64,000 bases of DNA from Solicoccozyma terricola (GCA_001600875.1 BCLD01000008.1:553216-617215); one strand, 5' to 3'. Positions 33,401 through 45,270 are shown, counted from the stretch's first letter. Program-made: numbers and translations. The notes: generated by a model from the letters alone, not told the origin.

Positions 33401-34195
33401 AATGACCACAACGAGGTTTTTGGGCGTTGCATCGCTAAGGTGAATCCGAGACGTTGGCCGATGAGGATTGGCGAAAGACAAGGTGGATAAGAAGCGACTC
33501 ACGAGCTTTCGACGACGACAGTATAGACAAGCATTACCGCTAGTAACATGTGCATCAGACAGGTCAGAACGAGGCTCCGACGTGATATATCTAACCATGT
33601 ACTCACCGTTTCAAAGGAGCAGGAGCATCTGATCGTGGGAAACGTTTCATCAAATCAGCATATTTACCGGCAGCCACATCTCGGATTCCTTACTCTTTGC
33701 AGCTTTTCCACTTTGTGGCGCTTTATTGCCCGGGACTAGAATATACCCTTCGGGAATGTTGATGTTATCCATGTTGATATCTGAATTCTCACCACTTTGA
33801 GCGGTCCCGTTTCCAACTCCGGTCCCACTTCCACTTCCACCACCGCCGCCGCCGCCACCGCCGCCGCCACTCAGAAGCTGCTCTCCGATATTCGCTTGAA
33901 TATCCTCCCACATGGAATCTCCCTCCAATCCTCCAATACCACCACTTAACCCTCCCAATCCCCCTGTATCTTCGAATCCTCTTCTTAGATCCAAATCCGC
34001 CAAAGTCCTCGCCGGTCCATAACCTCGTTCTCTATCTCGCTCCCGATAATCTTCACGCTGAGAGGATTGTTGTGCAACCGCGAGAGCACGGGCAGTACGT
34101 TCGGATGAGGAAGGAGTGTAGAATTCATCCATTTTTGAAGAGGAGTTGAGTGCCGCCGATCGATGATATGGATAAGATGGTGGGGAACTGGACAT
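30447..34195 (-). CDS. Zn2Cys6 fungal transcription factor
   Basis: Nuclear regulator with unknown targets. From the ATG at 34195 (MSSSPPSYPYHRSAALNSSS) a disordered N-terminus of about 170 residues includes a run of 11 glycines (about 33845-33875). A GTAAGG donor near 33690 joins APAPLKR, then GNACLYCRRRK, RCNAQKPRCGHCIKGGHVCE: the binuclear zinc cluster with spacing C-x2-C-x6-C-x6-C-x2-C-x6-C. It is followed by KPRSRVKALEAKIGKLIE, a linker/coiled-coil dimerisation segment. A long Ser/Pro-rich part precedes the fungal-specific transcription factor domain (about 30600-32300, many exons; DQPRFYARLEQPKPQRPHP, RWWMTPRIRTPRAFAETEKA). The last exon encodes STQAMQMEQWKRLPVPDGID and a repeated DEIGDEIGIDA end at 30447. 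The cluster is unusually far from the N-terminus. Confidence 0.85.
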
Positions 34196-34765
34196 GTCTC
34201 GGTGTAGCCTCACCCGATCAGAACGGGAAGGTTCTATAGCGCCGTGTTGAAGTCAAGTAGAAAGTGACGCCAAGACGTGATGGTACAAGATTGTAGATGC
34301 GATCTGATACTGAGGGGGGAGAGGGGAGAAGGAATCATGCGTCAGCGTCATCCATCGATGCAAGATTGAAGAATCCCCATCTTCGCTGCTAAATGTCGAT
34401 GTGTGCCGCCACAATTGGACGACACGATCGACACGGCGAGCGTCGGTCACCACCTCCATCGGAGCTCTACTGACCTTGACGTTTGCTGTGTCGATGTTAT
34501 GGAATGCGGCGGATGTTGACCGCTCGATCCGGGCATGCAGAGGCCGCCACAAAGGTATTAAAGCAAGACAGGATTGATAAGCGGAAGGGGGGGGGATTTG
34601 TGCGGTGGCAAGAATGACGTGGATAGGCGACAGCCGATACCGCGGGGCCCCATATCGATAAGAAAGCACAGGCTGGCACATGTGGGACCACAGTCCACAG
34701 TCCAAAACTCGCTCGCTTCATCTTCTCACCTCGGTCCCTTTCATCACTGGCAAGCACAAACCACC
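34196..34765. promoter_or_regulatory. Divergent region between the Zn2Cys6 factor and aminopeptidase P
   Basis: 570 bp between start codons. Contains a nine-G run near 34588-34596 and the pyrimidine-rich leader of the aminopeptidase gene. Overlapping open frames on both strands lack domain features. Confidence 0.5.
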
Positions 34766-37629
34766 ATGCCATTCTGTCTTCCATTCACTCGTGCTTCTCA
34801 AGACCATCTTCACGATGACCCTCCTCCGCAGTCCAGGGAGAAGCCTCCCTTGTCAACTCAAAGAGACTTGCAACTCGATGAGAGAGAGGCGGCCAACCGT
34901 CTCAAGCTGATTCGACGGGAGATACAGGAGAGGAAGATTGACTGCTAGTATGTGTCCCTTCCTCTTTTCTTCCCTGCTGGAGCGAGGAATGGTCAGTTTC
35001 GTGTGGCGAGCTTTCTTCTTGCGAGCGCAGCGAGATATTGTTCCATGAACGCAGTGATGATACTCATACGCAGGAGGGACTTCGATCCAGGAAAAGTCGA
35101 CGACACATCAGGACCTTGGCTGATGGATGCCTTCACCCTCCTATAACCTAACAGCATCATTCCATCCGAAGACGAGCATCAATCGGAATACACTTCTCCA
35201 GTCGACCGTCGTCGAGAATACATTACAGGATTCAACGGCTCCGCTGGGACTGCTTTAATCTGCCTGCCATCCGTCTGCTGTACCTATAAATCCTGCGCAG
35301 GAATTGAGGATGAGGCGCATGCACAGGGTAAAGCATTTTGCTTTGTAGATTCGAGATACTATATCCAAGCGGAACAGCAATTGTCCAAGTGGTGGACTAT
35401 GGTGAAGCTGGTACGAGCTGGCGAGGAAGGGGTGAGAAGCGTCGGAGAGTTTGTAGAGAGGGTGAGTTTTGTAGGGGGGTTGACTGGTGTAAACTAATAA
35501 CGGTGTTGTACGTTTTCAGTACATGTCCGACGGATGTAGGATCGGCTTGGATCCTAAACTAGCCACGCTTTGTAAGTATCTTCCCCGTTTTTTTTCCTGG
35601 CACGTCACTCCCTATACCGACATCATTCCAAACGTCATAAGCATCGATACAGACCCTCCAATCGTCCTTGACAACCAAATCACCCTCGAACCCCTCCAAG
35701 CTCATTCCAATGTCCACCAACCTCGTCGACTTGATCCGCACCGATTCCCCATTGTTGCCAAACTTCAAAGTAGATCTCCATCCCCTCAAATTCACCGGTC
35801 AAACTACAGTCTCCAAGCTGTCCTCGATGCGTTCGAAGCTGTTTGGGGAGACTCACAACGTCGATCGAGCTGAATCGACCGACTCCTCGGCGTACATTCT
35901 CCCCGTCTTACCTTCCATCGCTTGGCTCCTAAACATTCGATCTCGTCCTCCTGGTGACGTCCCCAATGTCCCAGTCGTTCGCGCGTACCTAGCGATGACT
36001 GCTTCTCGATGTGCCATTTTCATCGATAAGAACAAAGTTGACAGCGACGTCAAAGGTTACCTTGATGAATGTGGCGTGGAAGTGGTGGCATACGGAGTTG
36101 ACGAAGTCGAAAAGTGGATCAAAGTGGTCAAAGGTCTGCGCGGTGAGGTAAAGAGTGAATTTAAAGTATTTGCGCCAAAGAGTATCAGTTGGGCGTTGGC
36201 TACGGCTGTTGGCATCGTGAGTGTCGATCCATACGCATGCCTTGCCCCCTCTCCACTCAATATCGACGTCGATATATATTCACCAGGACAACCTCTCCAT
36301 CATTTCATGCCCCGTGGACGCCGCTAAAGCAATCAAGAATTCGACCGAAATCGAGGGTTTCCGTCGTGCCTACCTCCGAGATGGAGCTGCTATGGTGCGG
36401 TGGATGGCGTGGCTCGAAGATAGGATCAAAAGGAGGAAAGAGAACGTGGGAGAGTGGGAGGCGGGAGAGAAATTGACTGAATATAGGAGTCTGGAAAAGT
36501 ACAATCGGTGAGTTTCAGGCTGTGAAGACGTACACCGGTACCGCTGACACATCCTGTCTCACGTTGATAGAGGACTCGCGTATGACAATATCAGTGGATC
36601 GGGTCCGAATGGAGGTGAGTGTCTACGTGGCTTCCCCTATCCATCGGCACCTCTGAAATACCTACCACCTGCTACTAGCACTTCCTCATTACAGTCCCGA
36701 AAAGGGCAAGGATCGAATCATCGATCGCCAAACGACGTATGTGATTGATGCGGGCGGTCAGTACCTTGATGGTACAATTGACACAACGCGGACCCTGTGA
36801 GTCGGAGGACATTTCCCGTAATATAACTCGTACTAATCAGTCCTCATCGTCCTCAGGCATTTCGGCAAGCCAACTGCTGATCAGAAACGGGCCTTTACGA
36901 GGGTTCTACAAGGCCATGTAAGTTCTCACCGCCGCGCGTTCGAAAGGAAACGGTGTTGACAAAAAAAGAAAATGATCGTCTCTAGATCGCCATCGAGACC
37001 ACCCCGTTCCCCAAAGGGGTTAAAGGAGACAGACTTGATATACTCGCTCGTCAATACCTCTTCGAAGATGGTCTGAATTTTGGACATGGCGTGGGTCACG
37101 GGATCGGTAGTTACTTGTCCGTTCATGAGGGTGAGTCGGGGTGTCGGAAATCACGGCGAACTTTGCCCACACTTTTAGTAACTGAAACCCCCCTGGTGTC
37201 TAGGACCACAAGGGATCGGCGGACCTGTCACTCTCGAAGAGGGACACATGCTGTCTAATGAGCCTGGATTTTACCTTGAAGGACAATGGGGCGTCCGCAT
37301 TGAGAGCGTCGTTGTCTGCCAGAAGACCAAGGTACGTTGACGATGTTTCCGACGGGGGTATCCGCGCTCCGAGAGTAGTTGGGTTGTTAACAGTCTGTCC
37401 GCTGTCGATTCATTAGACCCGATACGACTTTGGTGGACAATGGCTTGGCTTTGAGCGAGTGACTCGAGTACCCATCCAGACATCCCTCGTCGATTTCAGC
37501 TTGATGTCACGGGGGCAAACCGAGTGGCTGCACGCTCATAACAGACTGGTGTTGGAGGACGTGATGCCGACGCTGACACGCGAGGGAGACGAGGCGGCTA
37601 GGAAGTGGTTGAAGCAGGCATGCAAGTGA
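34766..37629 (+). CDS. Xaa-Pro aminopeptidase (aminopeptidase P, M24B)
   Basis: Removes N-terminal residues preceding proline; dimetal peptidase of the pita-bread fold. Starts [20 protein letters not shown] at 34766. Two creatinase-type N-terminal domains are recognisable: [40 protein letters not shown], then [20 protein letters not shown] and [20 protein letters not shown]. The catalytic domain shows [19 protein letters not shown] (two metal-binding Asp, about 36745), [20 protein letters not shown] (His, about 37090), [12 protein letters not shown] (Glu) and VRIESVVV (Glu), so all five metal ligands are present. C-terminus [14 protein letters not shown] at 37629. Ten or so exons. Domain order matches the three-domain XPNPEP1/APP1 class rather than the short two-domain forms. 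Confidence 0.92.
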
Positions 37630-39182
37630 GGTGTAGCAGCAGTCGCGAGTGATAGGCTTGTATGAGGCGACAACATTTTGCCACCCTGTTGCCACAGACT
37701 CGGTGGTCTGCGTCGTCTGCATACCATCGCAGTTGGGTACAATAATTTCCTTGACTTTCAGCCACATTTTTATCGACTTAAACCACCATTTTCGCGCACA
37801 TTTACACTACATTTTGACTTGTTTCTTTTTGTTTTGTTTTTTGTTTCCGGAGCAAACGCCTTTTGATGGGATTTCGGTTGGATCCGACGCCCCCGAGTTG
37901 CAACAAGTTCTAGGTCTTGCCAAAACCACAAGCCTTTTTTGCACGGTTGTGGAACAAATGGTACCTCCCTAGCAGTATTTTCCCATTTTCTCATTTTCTT
38001 ATTTTTCCCGTTTGCCCCAAGGTATATGAAACATCCCCAATCATTTGAGCATTCACACCCGCTGCATTCTCTCTGTCCCTGTTTACGTTCTCCGGTGTGG
38101 CTTGCACTCCTTCTTGGTGTTGCACGCGTGTGATTCATCGGTTGCCCATGTCGGGGTACTGCGTAGTCGCCGTGAGATAGATATCTTCTCTTCCATTTTA
38201 CCCAGATCCCAGGACTAAACCCCTACAACCCAAGTACATTATTTCGATACTTTGGTACTACCCACCCGCATAACTTGGATCTGTGTGGGAAAAAAGCCCC
38301 ACGAGGAACAGCTTTGGGGAAGACCCTCCCGTTCGGCGTTCTTGGTGTATCGCTTCCAGCTTACTCTATCCATTTGGGGGGGGCCAAGGGGGGTTGGTGT
38401 GGGGCAAAACCCTTCGCTCGACGCCGACCTCCCGATACTCGCTTCATATTTCGCAGGGAAGACGTGTGGGGTAGATAAGTTTTGAGTCCCAATTCGGCGG
38501 AACGTCTGGCTTTTGAGCAGGGCGGTGTAACAACACACATACAGACCGACTTGTGCCCAAATGGCGCCAAAAAGAAATTCGAGTTTGATCTTAGCTTTTT
38601 AAAGATACGGACCGAGACCAGACAGCATCCGACGAACGCCCCTTACCTCCCCGCCCACCACCCGCCTCATTTGACCTCGTTGGCAAATCCTATCTCCACT
38701 TCCTCCAAATAAAGAGTCGTCTAGACAAAGACGACGTCTCTTCGGTGCCCCTCAACTTATCCATTCACTTGAGTGACGTCTCCTTTTTTATTATTTTTTG
38801 CATTTGCTTTTGCGGGGTAGTGGGCCAAGAACCAAAAGTTTGGGGGAAAATAGCGTGCCTCTTATCAACGTCATCGTCACCCCGGAGGGAGAAAGAGTAA
38901 AGACGTAAAGAAGTTGGAAGGAAAGCGAGAAAACGAAATTAAAACATCCGGGACGTCAAGAGAAGTGAGTAAAGCAAAACCTTGGATTGATAAGAGGGAA
39001 GAGGAGGGTGGGATAATCCTATCAAATCAAATTATATATCGGGGTTCTGACACCTGCCCCGTCCGCGACCGTTAGCAGCTGGTACTTGTCGGGGACTTTC
39101 CGGGATAGGGTACGTACGCCATTACCTGTAGATTGAGCTCGAGCCTTTCATCGCTAACCCGTCTATCGTCCCCCATCTCCCC

Positions 39183-39334
39183 NNNNNNNNNNNNNNNNNN
39201 NNNNNNNNNNNNNNNNNNNNNNNNNNNNNNNNNNNNNNNNNNNNNNNNNNNNNNNNNNNNNNNNNNNNNNNNNNNNNNNNNNNNNNNNNNNNNNNNNNNN
39301 NNNNNNNNNNNNNNNNNNNNNNNNNNNNNNNNNN
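39183..39334. other. Assembly gap (152 N)
   Basis: 152 undetermined bases flanked by CCCCC-ATCT-CCCC on the left and a C6-T-C9 stretch on the right, so the unread sequence is probably C-rich or strongly structured. Confidence 0.99.
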
Positions 39335-39668
39335 CCCCCCTCCCCCCCCCGGAACCTCCTTTCCCATCTCACTTTCCTCAGCCAGTACCTTCTCATTTCC
39401 CAATTCGTCCTATCCAAACACGCAAAAAGGACCTCATACCTCCCAAAAAAGGACAAGTGAGGAGAGATAAGAGAAAAGCGTTAGGGTTGGGGTGATTGCT
39501 GGTGGAAAGGTGGTGGTTCTTTGGTAAGTGTTTTTTTTTTTTTGGAGAATGCTGTTTGAAGGATGGAAAGGGTTTTGGAACTTTGGGGGTTTGTGGGTTG
39601 CGAGAGATGAATGGGTCACGAACGAACAGACTAGGAGCGAGCAGGCAGGCCGGCAGCCAGGCGGATCA

Positions 39669-39760
39669 GGCAGAGCAGCAGACAGAGCAGCAGGCAGAGC
39701 AGCAGGCAGAGCAGCAGGCAGAGCAGCAGGCAGAGCAGAGCAGAGCAGAGCAGAGCAGAG
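39669..39760 (+). repeat. Tandem repeat: 12-mer GGCAGAGCAGCA x5 then CAGAG x6
   Basis: Five copies of a 12-mer (39669-39728, the second copy with one substitution) run directly into six copies of CAGAG (39731-39760). In one plus frame this gives a repeated AEQQ peptide, but that frame has no start context or downstream domain, so it is treated as non-coding microsatellite/minisatellite DNA. Confidence 0.95.
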
Positions 39761-40047
39761 CAGGGAGTGCCTCGAGGATCAGCATCCGATGAGGGGAATT
39801 TAGGGAAACACCCAGCGAAAACACGAAACAGCAACGGGTGGTGGGCAGCAGCTGGTGGATATCCACCCTTCCCCTCCGGCTGGAGCCGTTGGAGAAAAGC
39901 TGTTGAAAGGATGGGTCGGCGAGAGTGCCGAGGTCCGGACTGTGTGTGTGTGTGTGCGCGTGCTCAGCTGATACGATCGACGGGGATCAGGGGACGGGGG
40001 CACACCCACCCACCCGCGATCGACAAAGGGGCAGGTCCGTGCAGCGA

Positions 40048-40069
40048 GATATCATTTGAAAATGATATC
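40048..40069. repeat. Perfect inverted repeat, 10-bp arms, 2-bp spacer
   Basis: Arms GATATCATTT and AAATGATATC separated by GA. It lies about 1 kb upstream of the CBM21 ATG and could be a dimeric factor site; no factor is recognised. Confidence 0.9.
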
Positions 40070-41011
40070 AAAGGGCCAAGTAGTGGGGGTGGGGGTGGTA
40101 TAGAAAGGGAGGAGGAGGGTGTGGGGGGATGGATGGAGGATGGGAGATGGAGGGTATGGCACTGGTTATACACTCTGCACACACACACTCTCTCTCTTTC
40201 TCGCCATCATCTCACCTGCCGCGGTTGATCCTATCAACAACTAGCTGCGACGTCGTCACCTCCCTCGCACACGACCGTCTGCCTCACCGTCCAGCAGCGT
40301 CATCGCACAGCGGGAGAACGGCACCCACCAGAGCTAGCGGAGTGAGGGTGGCACTATTCCACTCCGAACCGTCCGTCACACACTCACGCTCCCTACGTCA
40401 CCGACACACCAACACACCAACCCCCCCTGCTCGTGTTCTCGGACCGTTGACGCGTAACGCATATCTTTTCCACCAAAGGCATCGCACAACATACACATAG
40501 GAGGAAATCGAAAATAACAGGGAGGGAAGCACCTCATTCATTCATCCCACCCCCATACTTCATCTACCTCTTGCTATACTCTCTCTCTCTCTCGCGGAGG
40601 AGGATTATCATCCAGCACTTTGGACAAGGTCGTCAAACTCGTTCCGGGATACGTTGGTTTTTCTTCTTGAGGTACTTAACCCTGATTCTCCGTGCTCTGT
40701 TGTGGTTCGTGCTCGTGCTGCTGCTCCTGTCGAGTTTTCTCAATTAAAAGCTCGAACGTCGTTTCGTTCCCGAGGTACGGAAGAGGAGAGAGGGATTGTT
40801 GTGTTGTGTTGAGTGGAGTGTGTTTTTGGGGTTGCGGGTTATGTTTCAGATATTGTCTCGAGGATCCTGTTTTTTTTTTTTTGTTTTTTTTTTTCCGAGC
40901 TGACTAGGATTGTTTCTTTTCTTTGCTTCCCCCCTTAACATTCACCTTCCATAGCAGCTCCACACACGCCATCGTCCTTCCCAACTCGTTTACTTTTCGA
41001 TCCTCCGTTTC

Positions 41012-41013
<2 letters not shown>

Positions 41014-41059
<46 letters not shown>
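41014..41059 (+). repeat. Poly-C tract of 46 nt immediately upstream of an ATG
   Basis: An uninterrupted run of 46 C ends 12 nt before the start codon at 41072. The complementary strand is 46 G, able to form G-quadruplexes. The exact length in the assembly is unreliable. Confidence 0.95.
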
Positions 41060-41061
<2 letters not shown>

Positions 41062-41071
41062 AAAAAGAAAA

Positions 41072-44000
41072 ATGCCGTACGCAGACCCTTCCTCACCGTC
41101 TCAATCCGTATCCTCCTCCACCCTTTCATCCCCTCTAGCCGGTCGATCAAGACGTTCATCCGTCGCATCACAACAAATCGGAGGAGGAGATGTTCATATT
41201 TCACCTACCCTTCACATCTCGTCGACATTACCGTCGATGATGGGACCACCACCACCTCCTCCTCAATCCGCCGTGGGGATCATCACGTTCTCTACTCCGC
41301 AATCACAATACACGAGGTCGAGGTCAGGATCTTCATCGAGTTCAGGGACGATTGGTGGGGATGGTTTTACATTGAGGTCTTTGAACAAGGCGAAACAATC
41401 TATTAACGGGGAAAGATCATCTATCGATACCGTCGATACATCCTCTTCCTCGTCCTCACGCACGACATCTCCCCCCTCTACTTCTTCAACAACTCGACTT
41501 GGTCCCGACTTTCCTCCAATCACCTTATCTGGTCAATCACATCGAACCGAGTCAGCGAATATATCACCTGAATCCTCCTTTAATGGGATACCGTTGCAAC
41601 ACTCCCACGCTCCTCCTTCCGTCCATGAAACAATTAACGTTCCTACGTGGTTGAGACAAGCTGCGCAACAGATGAATGGATCAACAAACGATGGTCGGGG
41701 TGGTGGTCGGGGTGGTGGTGTCGATGAACAGATGGAAATACTACAACAAGGCGAGTCGAGTCATTCGTCTGGAACGGAATCAGGCACGAGTAGCACTTCA
41801 GCATCTCCTTCGAACGGCTCCACAACAACATCTCCACGAAAACTTCCTCATCTTCCTCTTTCTCCTACTCCTGTTCCAGCAGCAGAGTCGTCGCCGGGAG
41901 CTTCTTCTTCGAGGGATACTACACCGACTGGTTCGACTATGCAGCATAAACAAATGCAGCATGATCATGCTTCCGCTACGCGTCATCAGCATCACAACGC
42001 AGTAGCTTCATCGTCTCATCGACAACGTCGATCTCCAGATTCTTCTGGTTCGTCAACCCCTCATCGTGTCCGATCTCCACCTCACTCTCGAACAACCTCA
42101 CCTACAGTATCACGACATTACCCATCATCCTTCTCGTCAGGATCAACGTCTGCGGGATTCTTCGTCGCACCAGGGACTCCCGGTTCAGAGCACGGACAGG
42201 TAGGAGATGGAGTTGGAGTTGGTATGGGTGGATCAGGTGCACTTCCTGGTCTACCTCGACGATCAAGTAGCGCTGTCGGTGGATTGAATAGGATGGCAAG
42301 AGTCGAAGGTTTACCAGGATTATCATCATATTCTAGTTCTCAATCGTCCGGTTCATCCTCCCCTGCTATCCAACCTTCTCAATCACTCGGTATTCCTCTC
42401 AAAGATGATGGTCTTGGTGTTAGGCTTGGTCCTCTTGCGCCGCCATCGTCTCAGTCTCGTGAGAATCGAGAATCAATCAGTTCGATATCAACAATGGAGA
42501 GTAATGGTCCGGAGACGCCGGTAGATGTCGATGAGCTGGCAAATGGGTTGAACGCGCTCGATCTTAAACAACAGCAACATATGAATGCACAACGTCGGTC
42601 AACGACAAGTCGGCATGTCTCGCACATTCATCATGGAACGGAAAATCATGGTCATCATCGCTCGCCAGGTCATCTCACACCAGAACGTACGTCCGAGAGC
42701 GGGAAAACGACGCCGTCGCGGCAGTCGGTACTGGAATCGGGAGAGGATGCCAACAAGGTCATCACGACGCCAGATTCGGCAGACGTCTCCGTCATACCAT
42801 TCCCAACCTCTGTATCCTCTTCGTCATCCCCAGAGGTTGGACAGGTCCCACTGGGATCTCCTCCAACACCCGCATCGTTGGCAAATATCTTCGCATCCAC
42901 TTCGCGTCCACCCGTAGTCAACCCTCGACATCCACCTCGATGCGGTTCATCATCCATCGGTCTCCGTCGTCGGCCTTCATCTTCTCTTCAATTGGACATT
43001 CCATCACCTTCATCATCGCACGCACATTGGCATTCACATGGTCATGAAAGTGCAAGTCATCTGCATCGTCCGATATCGATCCGCAAAAAATCGGGTGAAA
43101 TCGTCAAACCATCGCTCAAACAACGATCGCTGTCTACACCGCATCTACCCATACGCAACGTGTATGGCAATACCAAGTCGGAGCCCGCCACTCCAAGCGT
43201 CGAAGGCAGCGAGTTCTCTGAACGATCCAAGAACGTTCGGTTCGCTGGTCAAGACGACGACAAGTCACAGCTCGAGTACGTTCGGCATTTCCAGCGTGGC
43301 TCAAAAGTCACAGCCGTTTCCCGAGAGGGAGATGCAGATGGCGCGTACACCGAGACGGAGACGGAGAACGACACCGATGGGTCTTACGTCAGCTTCCGGA
43401 CCAGTCGGAATGCGGCTGCTGCAGCCGTGGATGATGCGGAGAAGGTCATCTTCACCGCGTTTTCTACGTCTCTACCACGTATTCGACTGGACTTTGCACC
43501 GAATCGAAGTGAAGAGGACAAGTTGAAGCTGGCAAAGGAGAATGTCGTGCTGGAGAGGCTGGATTTACCGACCGAAGGTACAAACTTGGTGCTCCGTGGG
43601 TCCGTCTTGGTCCGTAATGTGGCGTTCCAGAAATGGGTTGCAGTAAGATTCACATTGGATCATTGGCAGTGAGTAGGGGTTTGGGAGTCCAACGGCTCGC
43701 TATCGCTAACGCAAATTCATCCCGTGTGAATTCAGAACGGTATCTGAGGTATCTGGCACCCACGTCACGCATATTTCACCCCAGACTACTCGCGACGCCG
43801 ACGGCTGGGATAGGTTCAGCTTCAACATCAAGCTCGATGATGTCAAGCGAACCATCCAAGATAAGGAATTGCTGCTCTGCGTTCGCTTTTCCGTCGATGG
43901 TCGAGAATGGTGGGACTCCAACAACGGCAACAACTATCGCTTCGGCTTCAAAAAGATCAAGCCAGTGCGACCGAGCCGGATGAGTGGTATATCCAGGCGA

Positions 44001-45270
44001 CAAGTCGACACCCTTGATTCCCCCGAACTTCCTGCCACTCGACCGGTGCCAGGTACACCGCCTCTCCTCGGCCTTGGCGCTCGAGCGCCCAACTTTGGAC
44101 GCGCACCCCAGTGGATGAGTGGGCCTGATAGCCCACGCGGATCACCTGGTATCCCATTGCCTAATCGACCTACCCTGCAACGTGTGGATAGCCCTCCCAC
44201 TCGTCATCCGATATTTGGTCAACCACACGCTCCCGACATCCACGATCATCTGAAGCTCACTGGCACCTATTGCGCGCCTCCACCTGCTCCCCATTCACCT
44301 CCCAAGGAGATCGCATCGTCTCCACCTCGCGGTAGGCAGCCTGCTCTCAACGCTGTTGTGGGTGGACAATACGCCACCAGTGAAGAGAAAGGCTTTGCAA
44401 AAGGTCACGGTCGTCGAAGAAGTTGGAATGGTGATATGGGTCCGTTGAGCGGCGACTGGGAGGAGACGGCCAACGATCCGACCCTCGAAGCCCTCGACAC
44501 GCCCAACACCTTGGCCGGCGTCTTCGATGCCGCGAGTCAGATTCGAGCACAAAAAAATCTTGCCGTTGCCGTGAACACTGCGGACTTGGCAAAAAATGGT
44601 CTGTCCATGCCGCCTAGAGGTGGGCCTGCTGGCGTCATGGACTTGTTTACCCCACCTCGGTCATTGTCTCCTTCTCCTCCTCGCCGTGCAGCAGCTGTCG
44701 GAATGCAAAGAAACACCGTTCCTGAATCGCCGTCCACCGATACCACCTCTCCGTCCCTCCTCGGCGACAGTCCGAGCGGTGGATACGTTTCGCTCCCCGC
44801 TGTAGTCATCGACGCGAACGACGCGACAAGGGAAACTGCGAGCACGCTGCAGAATGCGTCGTACCAAGAACTCGTGAGTTTACCAAGAACCTAGGTTAGA
44901 TTGGATTGAGGCTTATATCCACCCGCTGCAGATCGAAAAATACTGCTTCTTCCAGTCAGCAGCATCCGAAGTTCCTTCTGCGATCGCTCGCTACCCATCA
45001 CATTCGGCATACAGTAGCTTGTCTTCGACGTCTTCGTCATCGAGTGTGTGGGGTAGCGATCGGCTGACTCCTACCGGCGCTCGAGGCTACCACCCACCAA
45101 ACGACAACTACTTCAACTTTGATCCTCAGAGCGTCTACTGGGGGCCTGAAAAGCCAGTGAATGTCACGGGTTGGACTCGGCCCAAATTCAACAGCACCCC
45201 GACATCGCCGCAGTATCGCTCAGGCTCGTCATCGCCTGCTGGCGAGCGATTCATCTCTTCACGCCGTTGA
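41072..45270 (+). CDS. CBM21-domain regulatory subunit of protein phosphatase 1 (Gac1/Pig-like)
   Basis: Likely targets Glc7-type PP1 to glycogen, promoting glycogen synthase dephosphorylation (family knowledge). Exon 1 (41072-43668) is an 865-residue Ser-rich, disordered region that ends with KNVRFAGQDDD near 43230, a clear RVxF PP1-docking motif. The CBM21 domain spans the first intron: VLERLDLPTEGTNLVLRGSV, VLVRNVAFQKWVAVRFTLDHW in exon 1, then VSEVSGTHVTHISPQTTRDA, WDRFSFNIKLDD and VDGREWWDSNNGNNYRFGF in exon 2 (43736 to about 44870). The last exon begins IEKYCFFQSAASEVPSAIAR and ends PAGERFISSRR at 45270. Motif order RVxF then CBM21 matches yeast Gac1, Pig1 and Pig2. About 1,360 residues. 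The 5' leader is unusual (C-run). Confidence 0.88.

Larger units (their letters stand above)
37630..41071. other. 3.4 kb gene-free, low-complexity region upstream of the CBM21 gene
   Basis: No coding gene recognised on either strand. Contents from left to right: AT-rich stretch with many T/A runs (37750-38030); mixed sequence; an N gap in C-rich DNA (39183-39334); T11 run near 39531; 12-mer and 5-mer CAG-rich tandem repeats (39669-39760); a TG repeat (39942-39957); a perfect 10+10 palindrome (40048-40069); CT-rich tracts (40180-40202 and 40577-40594); T12 and T11 runs near 40870-40895; and the 46-C run just before the next ATG. Best reading: 3' region of the aminopeptidase gene plus a long promoter and possibly long 5' UTR of the CBM21 gene. 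Confidence 0.6.

Noticed and set aside
39122..39495. Open frames crossing the N gap
   Set aside because: They are open only because N codons contain no stops; nothing supports coding here.
39496..39792. Open frame encoding an AEQQ repeat peptide
   Set aside because: Produced entirely by the CAGAG/GGCAGAGCAGCA microsatellite; no conserved sequence on either side.
41014..41059. Telomeric or centromeric repeat
   Set aside because: It is a plain C homopolymer without any TTAGGG-type unit and lies inside unique gene-rich sequence.
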